From positions 1-64,000 of the forward strand of contig CASGEP010000003.1 in the NCBI GenBank assembly GCA_949300515.1: 64,000 bases of DNA. The letters run 5' to 3'. Below the pieces are notes generated by a model, which saw nothing but the letters and a program-made list of their open reading frames with translations, ran no database searches and was not told the DNA's origin. Positions 8,283-17,305 of this stretch are shown here, one piece after another. Both the position numbers and the translations under genes were made by a program. The number at the start of each line of letters is the position of its first letter. Within the stretch, counting starts at the first letter, position 1. This stretch comes from an uncultured bacterium. Lineage in GTDB: Bacteria; Cyanobacteriota; Vampirovibrionia; Gastranaerophilales; Gastranaerophilaceae.

Positions 8283-9425
8283 ATGAAAGACGAACAAACA
8301 AAAATAAAAGTTGCTTTCCCGCATATGGGAACAATAAATGTAGCCTGGGCTGCAGCACTTAAAAAAATGGGCATTGAGCCTTACATTCCGCCATACACCA
8401 GCAAAAGAACCCTCTCTCTGGGAACAAAAAACTCCCCCGAAGCAATTTGCCTGCCTTATAAGCTTATTCTGGGCAATTTTATAGAAGCTATTGAAGGCGG
8501 AGCAGATTATGTTGCAATGATTTCCTCCCCCGGGATTTGCAGGCTCGGCGAATACGGCAAAAACATTAAAACCGTGCTTGAGGATTTGGGCTACCATGCT
8601 AACTATATAGAGCTTTCGCTCTACGACGGTTTTAAGGGCATGTATGATTTTCTTGTAAAACTTACGGGTTCAAAAAATGTTATCAGAATTATAAGAGCAA
8701 TAAATATTGCGGTGAAAAAAGTTTTCGCCATGGATGAACTGCAAAATTTCCTCTCCTATCACCGCGCACGCGAAATAAACTTCGGTGACAGCGAAAAAGC
8801 CTACAAAAAGGCGCTGAAATACATAATGGATGCAAATACGTCAAAAGAACTGAAAAAAGCACTTAAAAAAGGTTTAAGCGAGATTTCAAACATCAAAATT
8901 GACCCCTCGAAAGAAGTTTTGAGAGTGGATTTAACGGGCGAAATATATGTCGTGCTTGATGATTTTGCAAATCAGAACATAGAGCGCGAGCTTGGCAAAT
9001 TGGGTGTACAAGTCCGAAGAAGCCTCACCGTAAGCGGCTTCTTAAAGGATGCAATCATTCCAAAAATGTGCAAACGCGGCGAAACGCACCTTGAGCGCGC
9101 TTATCGTATGGCAAAACCCTATTTAATGCGTGACATCGGCGGAGATGCGCTTGAGTGCATAAGTGATGTTATGTACGCACAGGAAAAAGGTACGGACGGA
9201 CTCATTCACGTGTCGCCCTTCACCTGTATGCCCGAAATTATGTCGCAAAATATTTTTCCTAAAATGAGAGAAGACGTAAATCTGCCGATTTTAAGCCTTA
9301 TTATGGATGAGCAAACGGGAAAAGCGGGTTATATTACACGGCTTGAAGCTTTTGTGGATTTAATGCGAAGAAAAAAACGCAGAAATACAGCACAAAAAAG
9401 CAAACAAGAGGCGCTTGCAAAATAA
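8283..9425 (+). CDS. Acyl-CoA dehydratase activase-related protein (DUF2229-like)
   Basis: 380 residues. It resembles the C-terminal region of large 2-hydroxyacyl-CoA dehydratase activase-like (CoA-substrate-specific enzyme activase) proteins: EAICLPYKLILGNFIEAIEGG (about 60-80) near the N-terminus, conserved cysteines (ICLP, GICRLGEYGK, SPFTCMPE), and the C-terminal LSLIMDEQTGKAGYITRLEAF. The gene at 45386-46465 has the same ends (LNLSIDEHTGEAGFVTRLEAF), so the two are paralogues. Cysteine placement suggests Fe-S or metal binding, but the substrate is unknown and no dehydratase subunits lie nearby. Translation appears leaderless. Confidence 0.75.
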   Translation: MKDEQTKIKVAFPHMGTINVAWAAALKKMGIEPYIPPYTSKRTLSLGTKNSPEAICLPYKLILGNFIEAIEGGADYVAMISSPGICRLGEYGKNIKTVLEDLGYHANYIELSLYDGFKGMYDFLVKLTGSKNVIRIIRAINIAVKKVFAMDELQNFLSYHRAREINFGDSEKAYKKALKYIMDANTSKELKKALKKGLSEISNIKIDPSKEVLRVDLTGEIYVVLDDFANQNIERELGKLGVQVRRSLTVSGFLKDAIIPKMCKRGETHLERAYRMAKPYLMRDIGGDALECISDVMYAQEKGTDGLIHVSPFTCMPEIMSQNIFPKMREDVNLPILSLIMDEQTGKAGYITRLEAFVDLMRRKKRRNTAQKSKQEALAK

Positions 9426-9460
9426 ATTATCCCACGGACGGTTTTTTATGTTCAATGCTG

Positions 9461-9469
9461 TGATATAAT
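9461..9469 (+). promoter_or_regulatory. Extended -10 of the ABC ATPase gene (leaderless type)
   Basis: TGATATAAT (9461-9469) is a perfect extended -10. Exactly 6 nt (all T) separate it from the ATG at 9476, and no Shine-Dalgarno is possible in that space. Confidence 0.7.
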
Positions 9470-9475
9470 TTTTTT

Positions 9476-10432
9476 ATGCAGGAAAAACCGATACTTCAAA
9501 TAAAAAACTACTCTTTAGGGATGGAAGCGGAGGGAAATTATTATCCCGTTTTAAAAAATATTAATTTTTCGTTTTTTGCAGGTAAAATCCACGCCATTGT
9601 GGGAGAATCGGGCTGCGGGAAAACAATGAGCGTTATGAGCGTGCTTAAACTTTTGCCTAAAAATTCAAAAGTGCTCGGCGGAGAAATAATATTTGAAAAC
9701 CAAAACATACTCAACTACAGTGAAAAACAAATGCGCCAAATAAGAGGAAAAAAAATTGCACTTATTCCGCAAGACCCCATGACAAGCCTAAATCCGCTTT
9801 ATACTGTTGAAAACCAGCTTCTTGAAGTTATTATGCTGCACAGAAACATATCAAAAGAGCAGGCGCAAAAAGTCGCAACAGAAACTCTTGAGAGTGTTGA
9901 ATTTAAAGATGCAAAAAACAGAATAAAGGCATACCCGCACGAGCTCTCGGGCGGAATGAAGCAAAGAGTAATAATAGCTATGGCGCTTGCGGCACACGCC
10001 GATATATTAATTGCCGATGAACCTACAACGGCGCTTGATGTTACAATTCAGGCGCAAATTTTAAAACTGCTTGAAAAAATAAAAGAACAGGGCAAAACAA
10101 TCATCCTAATCACGCATGACTTGGGAGTTGTCGCCCAATACAGCGATGATATTTCAATTATGTACCTGGGAAGCATAGTTGAGCATGCACAGACAGGGGA
10201 ACTTTTTAAAAACCCGCACCACCCTTACACAAAAGCCCTAATTGAAGCACTGCCCGTTAAAAAAGGTAAAAAACTCAAAAACATTAAAGGACAGCCCGCG
10301 CCGATTACCGAAATTATATCGGGGTGCCCGTTTAACCCGCGCTGCGAGCGTGCGGACAGTAACTGCAGAAACAATATGCCCGAACTTAAAAACATTGTTA
10401 ACAGCAATGTTGCCTGTTATCATCCTTATTAG
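9476..10432 (+). CDS. Oligopeptide/dipeptide-type ABC transporter ATPase
   Basis: 318 residues. Walker A GESGCGKT (43-50), Q-loop (Q99), ABC signature LSGGM (157-161), Walker B ILIADEP (177-183) and the H-loop His214 are all present, so it should hydrolyse ATP. The C-terminal extension GCPFNPRCERADSNC...CYHPY, with four cysteines, is the oligo_HPY region of OppD/DppD subunits, where these cysteines hold an Fe-S cluster in some members. It resembles OppD more than OppF. No permease, partner ATPase or binding-protein gene adjoins it, so it works with components encoded elsewhere or is an orphan. Confidence 0.9.
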   Translation: MQEKPILQIKNYSLGMEAEGNYYPVLKNINFSFFAGKIHAIVGESGCGKTMSVMSVLKLLPKNSKVLGGEIIFENQNILNYSEKQMRQIRGKKIALIPQDPMTSLNPLYTVENQLLEVIMLHRNISKEQAQKVATETLESVEFKDAKNRIKAYPHELSGGMKQRVIIAMALAAHADILIADEPTTALDVTIQAQILKLLEKIKEQGKTIILITHDLGVVAQYSDDISIMYLGSIVEHAQTGELFKNPHHPYTKALIEALPVKKGKKLKNIKGQPAPITEIISGCPFNPRCERADSNCRNNMPELKNIVNSNVACYHPY

Positions 10433-10479
10433 TTGATTATTTTTTTTGTTTGTAATATTTTATTATCAAAGGTTTATTT

Positions 10480-10534
10480 AAAATTCGTATGGCAGTTATG
10501 CCAGCCCGTGCCAATAGGGGTAGAAATTAAACCT
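10480..10534 (+). promoter_or_regulatory. Candidate structured leader of rpsB
   Basis: AGGTTTA (10480-10486) is perfectly complementary to TAAACCT (10528-10534). The enclosed region holds a second hairpin, TGGCA-GTTA-TGCCA (about 10499-10512), and a CCC...GGG pairing just after it. This looks like a three-way-junction leader before rpsB, as expected for autoregulation by S2. The promoter is uncertain: TAATAT near 10453 would include the whole structure, TATTAT at 10471 would not. Confidence 0.4.
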
Positions 10535-10563
10535 AAGGCGGTAAAAAATGAAAGGACAAAACT

Positions 10564-11319
10564 ATGGCAACAGCAACATTGGTTGAATTACTCGATGCAG
10601 GTGTACACTTCGGACACCAGACTCAAAAATGGAATCCGAAAATGAAACCGTATATTTTTGGTGCAAAAAACGGTATTTATATTCTTGATTTAAGAAAAAC
10701 TTCCGATAAATTGGATGAAGCATATGAAGCGGTACGCGAAATGGCTGCAAGAGGCAGAAATGTGCTTTTTGTAGGTACAAAAAAACAGGCTATGGACGTA
10801 ATTGCACAGGAAGCAACAAGAGCAGGCGCATATTATGTTAATCGCAGATGGCTCGGCGGCATGATGACAAACTTTGAAACAATTCGCGGCAGAGTAAACA
10901 AACTCCGCGAGCTTGAATCATTTATGGAATCAGGTCATGCTCAAAAATTACCCAAAAAAGAAGTTGCACAATTAAACAGACAGCTTGCAAAACTCTCTAA
11001 AACACTGGGCGGTATCAAAGAAATGAAAGGTATGCCCGATATGCTTTTTGTAGTTGACCAAAAGAAAGAGTTAATTGCAATTCAGGAAGCAAACAAGTTA
11101 AACATTCCGGTTATTTGCCTTGCAGATACTAACGCTGACCCTGACGGCATTGACTATATTATTCCCGGAAATGACGATGCTCTGCGCTCAATCAAGCTTA
11201 TAGCATCAAAACTGGCTGATGCAATTTTGGAAGGCAAAGAACTAAGACAAAATAAAGCTGCGGAAGGTAAAAAAATTGAAAAAATCGAAGCAGCAGATGC
11301 AAATGTTACAGCTGAATAA
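10564..11319 (+). CDS. rpsB: 30S ribosomal protein S2
   Basis: 251 residues. The N-terminal [19 protein letters not shown] (9-27), [24 protein letters not shown] and the C-terminal [21 protein letters not shown] are the standard S2 motifs. It joins the 30S subunit late, bridging head and body. AAAGGA precedes the ATG. The C-terminal tail after about residue 225 is short and charged. It forms an operon with tsf, 15 nt downstream. Confidence 0.97.
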   Translation: MATATLVELLDAGVHFGHQTQKWNPKMKPYIFGAKNGIYILDLRKTSDKLDEAYEAVREMAARGRNVLFVGTKKQAMDVIAQEATRAGAYYVNRRWLGGMMTNFETIRGRVNKLRELESFMESGHAQKLPKKEVAQLNRQLAKLSKTLGGIKEMKGMPDMLFVVDQKKELIAIQEANKLNIPVICLADTNADPDGIDYIIPGNDDALRSIKLIASKLADAILEGKELRQNKAAEGKKIEKIEAADANVTAE

Positions 11320-11334
11320 AAAAGGAGTAAAACT

Positions 11335-12222
11335 ATGGAAATAAAAGCCTCTATGGTAAAAGAACTCAGAGATAAAACGGGTGCCGGCATGATGGATGCC
11401 AAAAAAGCACTTGTTGAAGCTTCCGGCGATATGGATAAAGCGGCAGAAATCCTGAGACAAAAGGGTATTGCTTCTGCAGACAAAAAAATGAGCAGAATTG
11501 CAGCAGAAGGTGTTGTCGCTTCATATATAGAAGATAAAGTAGGCGCAATGGTTGAACTCAACTGCGAAACAGACTTTGTTGCAAAAAATGACAGCTTCAA
11601 AGACCTTGCAAATATGATGGCTCAGGCAGTTGCAAAGCTTAACCCGAAATCTGTCGAAGAAATGCTTGAAATGGATTGCCCCGTTTGCAAAAAGAAAATT
11701 GACGAAGTAATCAAAGAACACATTTCAAAAATCGGCGAAAAAATCACAATCAGGAGATTTGTACGTTATGAGGCACCCTGCTGTGTATCAACATACATTC
11801 ACAACGGCAAAATAGGCGTGCTTCTTGAAACTAAATGCGAAGGCAGCTGCAGCGATGAAACAAAAACAATTGCAAAAGACATCTGTCTGCACATTGCTTC
11901 ATCGGCTCCGGAATTTGTTTCAAGAGATGAAATTCCTCAATCTGTAATAGATGAAGAAACAAGAATTGAAATGGGTAAAGAAGACCTCGCAAACAAACCC
12001 GAAGCAATAAGGGCAAAAATTGTTGAAGGTCGTGTTAATAAACAAATGTCACACAAAGTGCTTTTGGAACAACCTTTCGTTAAAAATCCCGACGAAACAA
12101 TCGAACAGCTCATTAAAGGCAAATTGTCAATCGTAAAATTTGACAGATTTGTCCTTGGCGAAGGCTTGGAAAAAAGACAAGACAACTTCGCACAAGAAGT
12201 AATGGAGCAAATCGGGGGCTAA
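11335..12222 (+). CDS. tsf: Elongation factor Ts
   Basis: 295 residues; the nucleotide exchange factor of EF-Tu. The N-terminal UBA-like domain has ELRDKTGAGMMDAKKAL (10-26), and ELNCETDFVAKND (about 73-85) marks the core that contacts EF-Tu. Two core subdomains are present, as in E. coli, rather than the short form. An unusual trait is a cluster of cysteines in the middle: MDCPVCKKK (about 113-121), EAPCC and CEGSCSD, spaced as in a possible metal-binding knuckle. AAAGGAG is the ribosome binding site, and a strong terminator follows. Confidence 0.95.
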   Translation: MEIKASMVKELRDKTGAGMMDAKKALVEASGDMDKAAEILRQKGIASADKKMSRIAAEGVVASYIEDKVGAMVELNCETDFVAKNDSFKDLANMMAQAVAKLNPKSVEEMLEMDCPVCKKKIDEVIKEHISKIGEKITIRRFVRYEAPCCVSTYIHNGKIGVLLETKCEGSCSDETKTIAKDICLHIASSAPEFVSRDEIPQSVIDEETRIEMGKEDLANKPEAIRAKIVEGRVNKQMSHKVLLEQPFVKNPDETIEQLIKGKLSIVKFDRFVLGEGLEKRQDNFAQEVMEQIGG

Positions 12223-12243
12223 TTTATATATTGTTATGCATTT

Positions 12244-12278
12244 ACACCCTCTTTTTAAAAAGAGGGTGTTTTTATTTT
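12244..12278 (+). terminator. Rho-independent terminator after tsf
   Basis: A 13-bp perfect hairpin, ACACCCTC plus T5 against A5 plus GAGGGTGT (12244-12269), followed by TTTTATTTT. Confidence 0.92.
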
Positions 12279-12294
12279 ACATGACAAATATTGA

Positions 12295-12303
12295 TGATAG
12301 AAT
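12295..12303 (+). promoter_or_regulatory. Extended -10 of queD (leaderless type)
   Basis: TGATAGAAT (12295-12303) is an extended -10. Exactly 6 nt (AAAAAT) then lead to the queD ATG at 12310, and there is no Shine-Dalgarno. Confidence 0.65.
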
Positions 12304-12309
12304 AAAAAT

Positions 12310-12666
12310 ATGTTTGAAGTCAAAATCGAAACAAGCTTTTCTGCGGCACACCATTTGCTAAACTACAAAGGCAACTGTGAAAACCAGCACGGGCACAACT
12401 GGAAGGTTGAAGTTTATGTGCGCGGCTGTGAGCTTGATAAATCAAATATTCTGGTTGATTTTAAAGTGCTTAAAAAAACGGTGAATGAAATTATAGATTA
12501 TCTTGACCACAAGGACATTAATGAACTTGAGGAGTTTAGGGAAGTTTCGCCGAGTTCTGAGATTATTTCAAAATTTATCTATCAAAAAACAAAGGAAAAA
12601 ATTCCGGGAGTGTCGCGTGTGAATGTCTGGGAAACACCGACATCTCGCGCATCATATTGGGAGTAA
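12310..12666 (+). CDS. queD: 6-carboxy-5,6,7,8-tetrahydropterin synthase
   Basis: 118 residues of the 6-pyruvoyl-tetrahydropterin synthase fold. It converts dihydroneopterin triphosphate to carboxytetrahydropterin, the second step to queuosine. The zinc histidines are in FSAAHHL (about 10-16) and QHGHNW, with the catalytic Cys in NCENQHGH, the Asp/His pair in LDHKDIN and Glu in WETPTSRASYW. Its length is typical of bacterial QueD. queH, which acts at the end of the same pathway, is at 32013-32567. uppP follows after 9 nt. Confidence 0.92.
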   Translation: MFEVKIETSFSAAHHLLNYKGNCENQHGHNWKVEVYVRGCELDKSNILVDFKVLKKTVNEIIDYLDHKDINELEEFREVSPSSEIISKFIYQKTKEKIPGVSRVNVWETPTSRASYWE

Positions 12667-12675
12667 GGAGATTTT

Positions 12676-13518
12676 ATGCAGACTCTGCAAGCAGTTATCG
12701 TAGGAGCAATACAGGGCATAAGCGAATTTTTGCCCATTTCAAGCTCGGCACACATTGTTTTTGCTCAATCAATCTACAAACTTGCAACGGGGAACGCGAC
12801 TTTGGATACGGTTGCGGCACAGGAAGTTTTTTTTGATATAATTGTTCACCTTGCAACGCTGCTTGCGGTTTTGATTTTTTTCAGAAAAGATATTATTGAT
12901 ATCATAAAAGCACTTTATTATGGGATTAAAAATAAAAATTACACCGACAGCGACTTTAAAACGGGTGTATTTATTATCGCCGCAACGCCTGTTACCTGCA
13001 TTATAGCACTTCTTTTAAAAGAGCCGACACATGCACTTTTGGAAAACCCTAAAATTGTCAGCCTGTTTTTAATCGGCACAGGTTTTATACTTTATTTCAG
13101 TGAAAAATTAAAATCCAAAAACAGAGAAATTGACTTAAAAACTTCACTCTGGACAGGTCTTGCACAGGGTCTTGCAATTTTTCCGGGGCTTTCCCGCTCG
13201 GGTCTGACGATTGCAACACAGGTTTTTCTCGGCGTTGACAGGGTAAAAGCCGCAAGATTTTCATTTTTAATGAGTATTCCGATAATCCTGGGCGCATCTA
13301 TGGTTTATCCGCTTCTCGATATGGACTTTTCGCAAGCTGCAAATATCAACGTAAAAGCGTTCTTCTGGGGCTTTTTGACTTCTTTTGCAACAGGATATCT
13401 TTGCGTTAAATATTTTATGAGCCTTTTAGGCAAAGTTACTCTTAAATGTTTCTCGTATTACTGCTTTGCCGCGGGGGTTGCGATGTTTGTACTATTTTCA
13501 GTCTGCCGTCATCCTTAA
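12676..13518 (+). CDS. uppP: Undecaprenyl-diphosphatase
   Basis: 280-residue integral membrane enzyme that dephosphorylates undecaprenyl diphosphate, recycling the lipid carrier of peptidoglycan and surface glycans. The family motifs EFLPISSSAH (about 17-26) and PGLSRSG (about 173-179) are intact and multiple hydrophobic helices follow. AAGGAG lies before the ATG. Its last 77 nt overlap the 3' end of the convergent nucleotidase gene, so the C-terminal helix region is coding on both strands. Confidence 0.95.
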   Translation: MQTLQAVIVGAIQGISEFLPISSSAHIVFAQSIYKLATGNATLDTVAAQEVFFDIIVHLATLLAVLIFFRKDIIDIIKALYYGIKNKNYTDSDFKTGVFIIAATPVTCIIALLLKEPTHALLENPKIVSLFLIGTGFILYFSEKLKSKNREIDLKTSLWTGLAQGLAIFPGLSRSGLTIATQVFLGVDRVKAARFSFLMSIPIILGASMVYPLLDMDFSQAANINVKAFFWGFLTSFATGYLCVKYFMSLLGKVTLKCFSYYCFAAGVAMFVLFSVCRHP

Positions 13519-15088
13519 AAACTAATCTGTCTTTATCGGGGCGCTGCTTGATATAGTTTATCATCGTCGTATCTTTGTCGTAATTAAATCTCTCGACTTC
13601 ATAGTACGGCTTCATTTCGGGATATTCTTTGCCGTTTGCCAGAAAACTGTCGAGTGCGACGCCGTACATTTTGGTTTTTGAGGGATTATTAATATCTACC
13701 GCACTTTCGTTTCCAAGTCTGTCTACAAAACTTAGCGACAAAAGTTTTCCGTTTGAATCTATTGTATACCTGATACCGCTGCACTGCAAAAGCCCCGGAT
13801 AACCGTCACTTGAACCAAATGAGCGCTGTGCGGCATTTTTTATGGCGGTTACAATTTGCTCCTCGCTCATTTTAGTTTTCATAAGGTCATTTTTCATCGG
13901 TGCGGATTCTTCTACATCGCGCTCTGTCAGCTTGCCGGCCTGCGGCACCTTTCTGATATTTGCGCTGTTAATTAGTGCAACATCCGTATTTAGCGCATCT
14001 CGCATAGAATCAGCTATGCAGGCTGTCCATGGGGAAGGAGCCAATCTCCTGTTTTGGGGCAGGGGCTGAGTTTCTTGAACAAAACCTATGCTTGGCGAAA
14101 CACCGATTTCCGATTCCTTTATCGATTCTATAACAGAACTTTTCTTTTTGTTTGTTTCCATAACGGAATTTCTGACTTTTGTCAAAATTCCCTCGGGGTT
14201 AAATTGAACATCCAAAATACCGTAATTTTCGGCATTTTGACCTGTTTGAAGGATTATAACAGGCTCTCCCGATTTGCTTCTTACAAGGTTTTCGCCCTCG
14301 CTTGCACTTTGAATTTTATCGTGAGAGTGTCCGCCCACAATAATGTCAACTCCGTCAAGGGATTGCGCCAGTGTCGTATCAAGATCCTTTCCTATGTGCG
14401 AGAGAATGATAATTTTATTTACACCCTGAGCTTTTAACTTATCGATTTCAGCCTGAGTATTTTTGATTGTGTCATTCAGACTTAATACATCCAAATCGGG
14501 AATTTTTTCCTCCGCCACAACAGTTTTTAAGTCAATAGGCGAAAGTCCGATAATTCCGTATTTGTTTCCGTTTTCCTCTTTAACAAAAGAGCTTACAATG
14601 CCGTTTGGGGTTTCACCCTGCTTTGTTTTGAGATTTGAAGAAACAAATTTTGTATGATAGCTGGATTTTATGGTATCAAGGAGCCCTTTTGAACCTGAGT
14701 CCAGTTCATGGTTGCCGACAGCGCAAGCATCAAAGCCCATATAGTTCATTAAATTTAATATCAGGCTGTTTTTCTTGGTGTTCGCGCCCGTCCAGCTGTC
14801 ACCCGCTATAAGCTTCAGCGTGTCAAGCTTTTGCCCCTGTGAACAGGAGTCAAACTGCAAAGAAGCGCCCAAAATGCCGCCCATATTATCCGTTTGTCCA
14901 TGCCAGTCATTCGTGTAAAAGAATTTAAATCTTGTATTATTTGTGCTGCCGTTGCAATTCAGTAAATATTTTTTAAGCCCGACTAAATAGTCGCTCGGGT
15001 CAACAACGGGTTTTCTGCCCTTTTCATTCCCATAATCTATATATTTTGAGGTTAAATTAATTATCTGTTCCATACAGGCATAAAACAT
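13442..15088 (-). CDS. 5'-nucleotidase/metallophosphoesterase (UshA-like), no signal peptide
   Basis: 548 residues. The metal-binding motifs of the UshA/CpdB family are in order: TNDWHGQ (59-65), AGDSWTG (95-101), GNHELD (125-130), LSHIG and GGHSHDK. The C-terminal 5'-nucleotidase domain (from about 345) is complete. Family members hydrolyse nucleotides or related phosphoesters, usually in the periplasm, but this N-terminus (MFYACMEQIINLTSKY) shows no signal peptide or membrane helix. M6 (15073) is an alternative start; neither has a clear Shine-Dalgarno. It is last in the unit speE-aroA-nucleotidase. The C-terminal tail after KDDGRLKIV is encoded opposite uppP and may be non-conserved. Confidence 0.88.
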   Translation of the reverse strand: MFYACMEQIINLTSKYIDYGNEKGRKPVVDPSDYLVGLKKYLLNCNGSTNNTRFKFFYTNDWHGQTDNMGGILGASLQFDSCSQGQKLDTLKLIAGDSWTGANTKKNSLILNLMNYMGFDACAVGNHELDSGSKGLLDTIKSSYHTKFVSSNLKTKQGETPNGIVSSFVKEENGNKYGIIGLSPIDLKTVVAEEKIPDLDVLSLNDTIKNTQAEIDKLKAQGVNKIIILSHIGKDLDTTLAQSLDGVDIIVGGHSHDKIQSASEGENLVRSKSGEPVIILQTGQNAENYGILDVQFNPEGILTKVRNSVMETNKKKSSVIESIKESEIGVSPSIGFVQETQPLPQNRRLAPSPWTACIADSMRDALNTDVALINSANIRKVPQAGKLTERDVEESAPMKNDLMKTKMSEEQIVTAIKNAAQRSFGSSDGYPGLLQCSGIRYTIDSNGKLLSLSFVDRLGNESAVDINNPSKTKMYGVALDSFLANGKEYPEMKPYYEVERFNYDKDTTMINYIKQRPDKDRLVFKDDGRLKIVQTSQPPRQSSNTRNI

Positions 15089-15107
15089 GTAAATAAAAAA
15101 AATTGCC

Positions 15108-16424
15108 CTAATCGGAAATTTTAGAAAACAGCTCCAAAAATTCAGGGAAAGAGGTGTTAACCCAATTAAAGTCTTTAATTAAAATTTCATCACTGCAAAT
15201 TAAACCCGCGGTAAAATAACTCATGGCTAGCCTGTGATCAAGATGTGTTTCAACCTCAACCCCGCCTTTTAAATCTTTGTTTTTGCCTGAAATTATAAAT
15301 CCGTCGGGCTTTTCTTCAATTTCCACCCCGATTTTTCTAAGCCCGCATACAAGAGAGGATATTCTGTCGGATTCTTTGTTTCTTAAATCCTGAGCATCGC
15401 TTACCGTTGTTTGTCCGTCGGCAGCAGAGGCCAAAACGGCGATTACGGGTAATTCATCAATTAATCTGGGTATTATTTCGCCCGATATTACACAGCCCTT
15501 TAAATTCGGGCTGTAGAAAACTTTTATATCGCCCGTTTCTTCGTTTGAAACAATATTTTTGTTTAAAATTTCATAATTAACGCGCATTTTTTCAAATACG
15601 TCTAAAATCCCTGTGCGGGTAGGGTTTATACCGACATTTTTTATAATAATTTCACTGTTTGGAACAATTGCCGCCATAACCATAAAAAACGCCGCGGATG
15701 AGATATCTCCAGCAATTTCAATATCTTTTGGCACAAGTTTAGATTTTTTAATTTTTGTATAAAAACCCTTTTCGTCCCTGCCCGTTTGAATATCCGCCTC
15801 TAAATATTCAAACATTTTTTCGCTGTGATTTCGAGAAAGTGTCTTTTCATAAACCGTCGTAACACCCGAAGTATTCACACCCGCAAGCAAAATACAGGAT
15901 TTAACCTGAGCGGATGAAATCGGGCTAAAATATTCAATCGGGTTCAGCTTAGCGCCAATAATTTCAAGCGGAGCTTTAAAATCATTTGATTTAATTTTTG
16001 CTCCCATTAAGCCGAGAGGCTCTATAATGCGCTTCATGGGTCTTTTGGACAGACTTTCATCACCGGCAAGGGTACTGTTAAAGTTGCAGGAGGCAAGCAT
16101 GCCTGACAAAAGGCGCATTGAAGTTCCCGAGTTGCCGCAATCAAGCACTTTTCCCGGAGCATTAAAACTTTTTGGCGCATTTAAAATAAGGGTGCGCTCA
16201 TCCGTAAAATCAACTTCACAGCCAAGAGCCTTTATAATTTCAAGAGTAGCGCGGCAATCCGCGCCGAAAGAAAAGTTTGAAATTTTCACCCCTGCACCCG
16301 TTTGGGCGGCAAAAATTAAACTTCGATGAGAAATTGACTTGTCGGAGGGGATGGTGATTACCCCCCTCAGTCCTTTATTTTGCTTTTTTGAAACAATATC
16401 TTTCAAACTATTCACCAAAAGCAA
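15108..16424 (-). CDS. aroA: 3-phosphoshikimate 1-carboxyvinyltransferase (EPSP synthase)
   Basis: 438 residues; the sixth step of the shikimate pathway, joining shikimate-3-phosphate and PEP. The PEP/S3P contacts SDKSISHR (27-34), the LDCGNSGTSMRLLSG loop (about 92-106), LPVIAVLA and the C-terminal LDHRLAMSYFTAG are conserved, so activity is expected. The first codons overlap the 3' end of speE by 17 nt, which indicates translational coupling. Confidence 0.95.
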   Translation of the reverse strand: MLLVNSLKDIVSKKQNKGLRGVITIPSDKSISHRSLIFAAQTGAGVKISNFSFGADCRATLEIIKALGCEVDFTDERTLILNAPKSFNAPGKVLDCGNSGTSMRLLSGMLASCNFNSTLAGDESLSKRPMKRIIEPLGLMGAKIKSNDFKAPLEIIGAKLNPIEYFSPISSAQVKSCILLAGVNTSGVTTVYEKTLSRNHSEKMFEYLEADIQTGRDEKGFYTKIKKSKLVPKDIEIAGDISSAAFFMVMAAIVPNSEIIIKNVGINPTRTGILDVFEKMRVNYEILNKNIVSNEETGDIKVFYSPNLKGCVISGEIIPRLIDELPVIAVLASAADGQTTVSDAQDLRNKESDRISSLVCGLRKIGVEIEEKPDGFIISGKNKDLKGGVEVETHLDHRLAMSYFTAGLICSDEILIKDFNWVNTSFPEFLELFSKISD

Positions 16425-17250
16425 TTTTTCTTACAAAATTAGGAACGTCAAAAACTGCCGTCTGCATTCTTGCATTATATATTTTGCAAAGCTTTGATAT
16501 TTCATCCGCTCTGTCACTGTCTACTTTTTTGTGGCAGTGCGGCACATCAACATCATCCGAGCAAAACGCCCATGACCAGTATCCGCCCGGGTATGTCGGG
16601 ATAGGTCCGCAATAAGGTGCGACGTTTTTAAATACTTTTCTTAAAAGTTTATACATCTTACCCATCTCATACACGTTTGCAAACGGCGATTCCGATTGGG
16701 GAACGACAATTCCGCCTTTTTTGAGCGAATTTTTAACATTGGTGTAAAATTCTTCCGTAAATAAGCCTTCCCCCGGCCCCATAGGGTCGGTAGAGTCAAT
16801 TAAGACAACATCATAGCAATTTTTCTTATTTTTTATAAACTCTATGGCGTCTTCAACGTATATTTTTACCTTAGGGTCATCAAGCCCGCAGGAAATCGAG
16901 CTTAAATATTTTTTGCTCGCCTCAATTACCATGCCGTCAATTTCGCACATTTCAACACTTTTAACGGTTTTGTGTTTTAAAACTTCTCTCACCGTTCCGC
17001 CGTCGCCGCCGCCTATTACCAGTATGTTTTCAGGGTTATTGTGCGCAATAAGCGGAATGTGTGCAATCATTTCATGGTAGAAATATTCATCACCCTCCGT
17101 TGTCATCATAAGACCGTCAAGCGTAAGAACATTTCCCAACCCTTTGCTTTTAAAAATCTCAACTTCCTGATAGGGAGATTTATCTTTAAAAAGTGTTTCT
17201 TCTCTCTCTATTGCAATTCCGTAGTGAAGCGGGTTTATCTCATGGTACAT
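16408..17250 (-). CDS. speE: Polyamine aminopropyltransferase (spermidine synthase)
   Basis: 280 residues. Transfers the aminopropyl group of decarboxylated S-adenosylmethionine to putrescine. The nucleotide-binding loop GGGDGGTVREVLKH, the acidic MCEIDGMVIEASKKYL and the active-site LIDSTDPMGPGEGLF are intact. An in-frame ATG lies at 17259, but AAAGG abuts it with no spacer and lies 9 nt before the ATG at 17250, which I prefer. A -10 TATAAT lies about 25 nt upstream on this strand. It is first in the unit with aroA and the nucleotidase gene and divergent from the small gene at 17326. Confidence 0.93.
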   Translation of the reverse strand: MYHEINPLHYGIAIEREETLFKDKSPYQEVEIFKSKGLGNVLTLDGLMMTTEGDEYFYHEMIAHIPLIAHNNPENILVIGGGDGGTVREVLKHKTVKSVEMCEIDGMVIEASKKYLSSISCGLDDPKVKIYVEDAIEFIKNKKNCYDVVLIDSTDPMGPGEGLFTEEFYTNVKNSLKKGGIVVPQSESPFANVYEMGKMYKLLRKVFKNVAPYCGPIPTYPGGYWSWAFCSDDVDVPHCHKKVDSDRADEISKLCKIYNARMQTAVFDVPNFVRKIAFGE

Positions 17251-17305
17251 ATTATTCATCCTTTATTAAACTCTCTTAATCTATTATACAAAAAAGGAAA
17301 TTATT

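Noticed and set aside
10433-10645. 70-codon frame across the rpsB leader
   Set aside because: Runs into rpsB in another frame, has no ribosome binding site and overlaps the proposed leader structure.
11154-11600. 148-codon minus-strand frame over rpsB/tsf
   Set aside because: Ser/Ile-rich shadow of two well-supported genes.
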